Source: Tritrichomonas musculus (taxonomy: Eukaryota > Parabasalia > Tritrichomonadida > Tritrichomonadidae). Taken from it: DNA of 35,204 nucleotides. The position numbers were made by a program, and so were the translations under genes. The DNA lies in NCBI GenBank assembly GCA_039105265.1, contig JAPFFF010000163.1, forward strand, positions 1 through 35,204. The letters run 5' to 3'. Below the pieces are notes generated by a model. The model worked only from the letters and a program-made list of their open reading frames with translations. It ran no database searches and was not told the DNA's origin. Positions 34,866 to 35,204 of the stretch are shown here, piece by piece. The first letter of the stretch is position 1. The number at the start of each line of letters is the position of its first letter.

Positions 34866-35204
34866 TATTAAAAAATGATATGATGTTTCTCTCCTGTAAT
34901 TCTTGTTTGTTTAATTTTCAATGGTGGCATTTAATTTTGTATTGCTCTGAAAAATTTTCAATACATATAAAATAAAAAAAATTTTTTAAAACTTTTTCAA
35001 TATAATTTTTCTGTTTGTTGTTCTTAAAAAAATTTTTTATACTCAATTATATAAACTCTGAAAATTAAAATTTTACTCGACTTACTTATAAGCTAAAATT
35101 TTAAGCTAATAACTATCCATATCTGATGCTAATAGCAAATAACTAGTAAAGTGTTCTTTGCTTTTTGATATATTATTTTGTTTTAAAAAATATGCTCTCA
35201 ATTT
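34866..35204. other. Partial upstream spacer of copy 31
   Basis: Holds the upstream ORF (34868-34930), the A8T6 and A7T6 runs and the GCTAAWA cluster, then ends at the window edge before the T-tracts. It matches the standard spacer throughout, with no sign of the array ending. Confidence 0.85.

Larger units (their letters stand above)
1..35204 (-). repeat. Tandem array of ~1.117-kb di-ubiquitin gene units
   Basis: The same unit recurs head to tail from edge to edge, always with its gene on the minus strand. Start-to-start distances of the genes are 1117, 1115, 1114, 1120, 1119, 1095, 1118, 1120, 1117, 1120, 1117, 1119, 1120, 1120, 1117 (three times), 1118, 1117, 1118, 1117, 1115 (seven times), 1116 and 1116. 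Nearly all of the length differences come from four simple-sequence tracts; the exceptions are a 22-bp deletion in unit 6 and single added bases in units 0, 18 and 30. Non-tract sequence is almost invariant, as expected for an array homogenised by unequal crossing-over or gene conversion. Neither flank is present, so total copy number is unknown, and copy number in such an array also depends on correct assembly. Confidence 0.98.

Noticed and set aside
1-35204. CRISPR-like or satellite array
   Set aside because: The unit is over 1 kb and contains an intact gene with conserved protein sequence; there are no short repeats with unique spacers.
1-35204. tRNA, rRNA or transposon genes in the spacers
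   Set aside because: No cloverleaf-like sequence, terminal inverted repeat or transposase/reverse transcriptase frame was seen on either strand.
1-35204. Naming the species as Dictyostelium, Entamoeba or Trichomonas
   Set aside because: AT-richness, AAT runs and the initiator-like motif each fit one or more of these, but the ubiquitin sequences do not match any that I can recall.

Overview
The whole window is one tandem array. It holds 31 complete copies, plus one partial copy at the left edge, of a unit of about 1.1 kb (1,095-1,120 bp). Each unit carries a single 153-codon gene on the minus strand encoding two ubiquitin domains in tandem (di-ubiquitin) followed by one extra C-terminal valine. 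Both array ends lie outside the window. No other gene, RNA gene, transposon or CRISPR array is visible.

The organism is a eukaryote: it has ubiquitin genes ending in RGG/KGG, AATAAA-type polyadenylation signals and no operon or Shine-Dalgarno logic. The spacers are very AT-rich, with poly(dA:dT) tracts of 18-21 bp, an A10/T10 tract and an (AAT)9-10 microsatellite, while the coding parts are clearly richer in G+C. This suggests a protist with an AT-rich genome. The standard code fits, with TGA as the stop. The two ubiquitins differ from animal ubiquitin at about 22 and 18 of 76 positions by my alignment from memory, which is far more than in most eukaryotes, so I do not name the organism. A TCATTT motif 11 nt upstream of the ATG resembles the parabasalid (Trichomonas-type) initiator, but this is weak evidence.

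Layout: the 5' two-thirds of a gene at 1-258, then genes every ~1,117 bp from 915 to 34865, all minus strand, separated by spacers of 633-658 bp, ending in a truncated upstream spacer at 34866-35204. In transcription order (right to left) each spacer holds a GCTAAWA motif cluster, an AT-rich promoter-like zone, a 20-codon upstream ORF ending 2 nt before the ubiquitin ATG, the gene, an AATAAA signal about 20 nt after the stop, the microsatellite, three A-tracts (on the transcribed sense strand) and an imperfect palindrome that lies nearer the next gene.

The 31 complete copies encode the same protein except for one I3L change in copy 28. Most differences between units are tract lengths in the spacers. 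These define blocks: copies 0-3 and 22-30 have a short first T-tract (18-19), copies 4-21 a longer one (20-21). Copies 4-6 share a private substitution, and copy 6 has a 22-bp deletion in its leader. This pattern points to unequal exchange or gene conversion acting on whole units while the two domains within each gene stay distinct. If all copies are expressed, the array would be a high-dose source of two unusual ubiquitin species: one lacking Lys11 and carrying Cys17 and Asn68, the other carrying Ile8 and Lys74.
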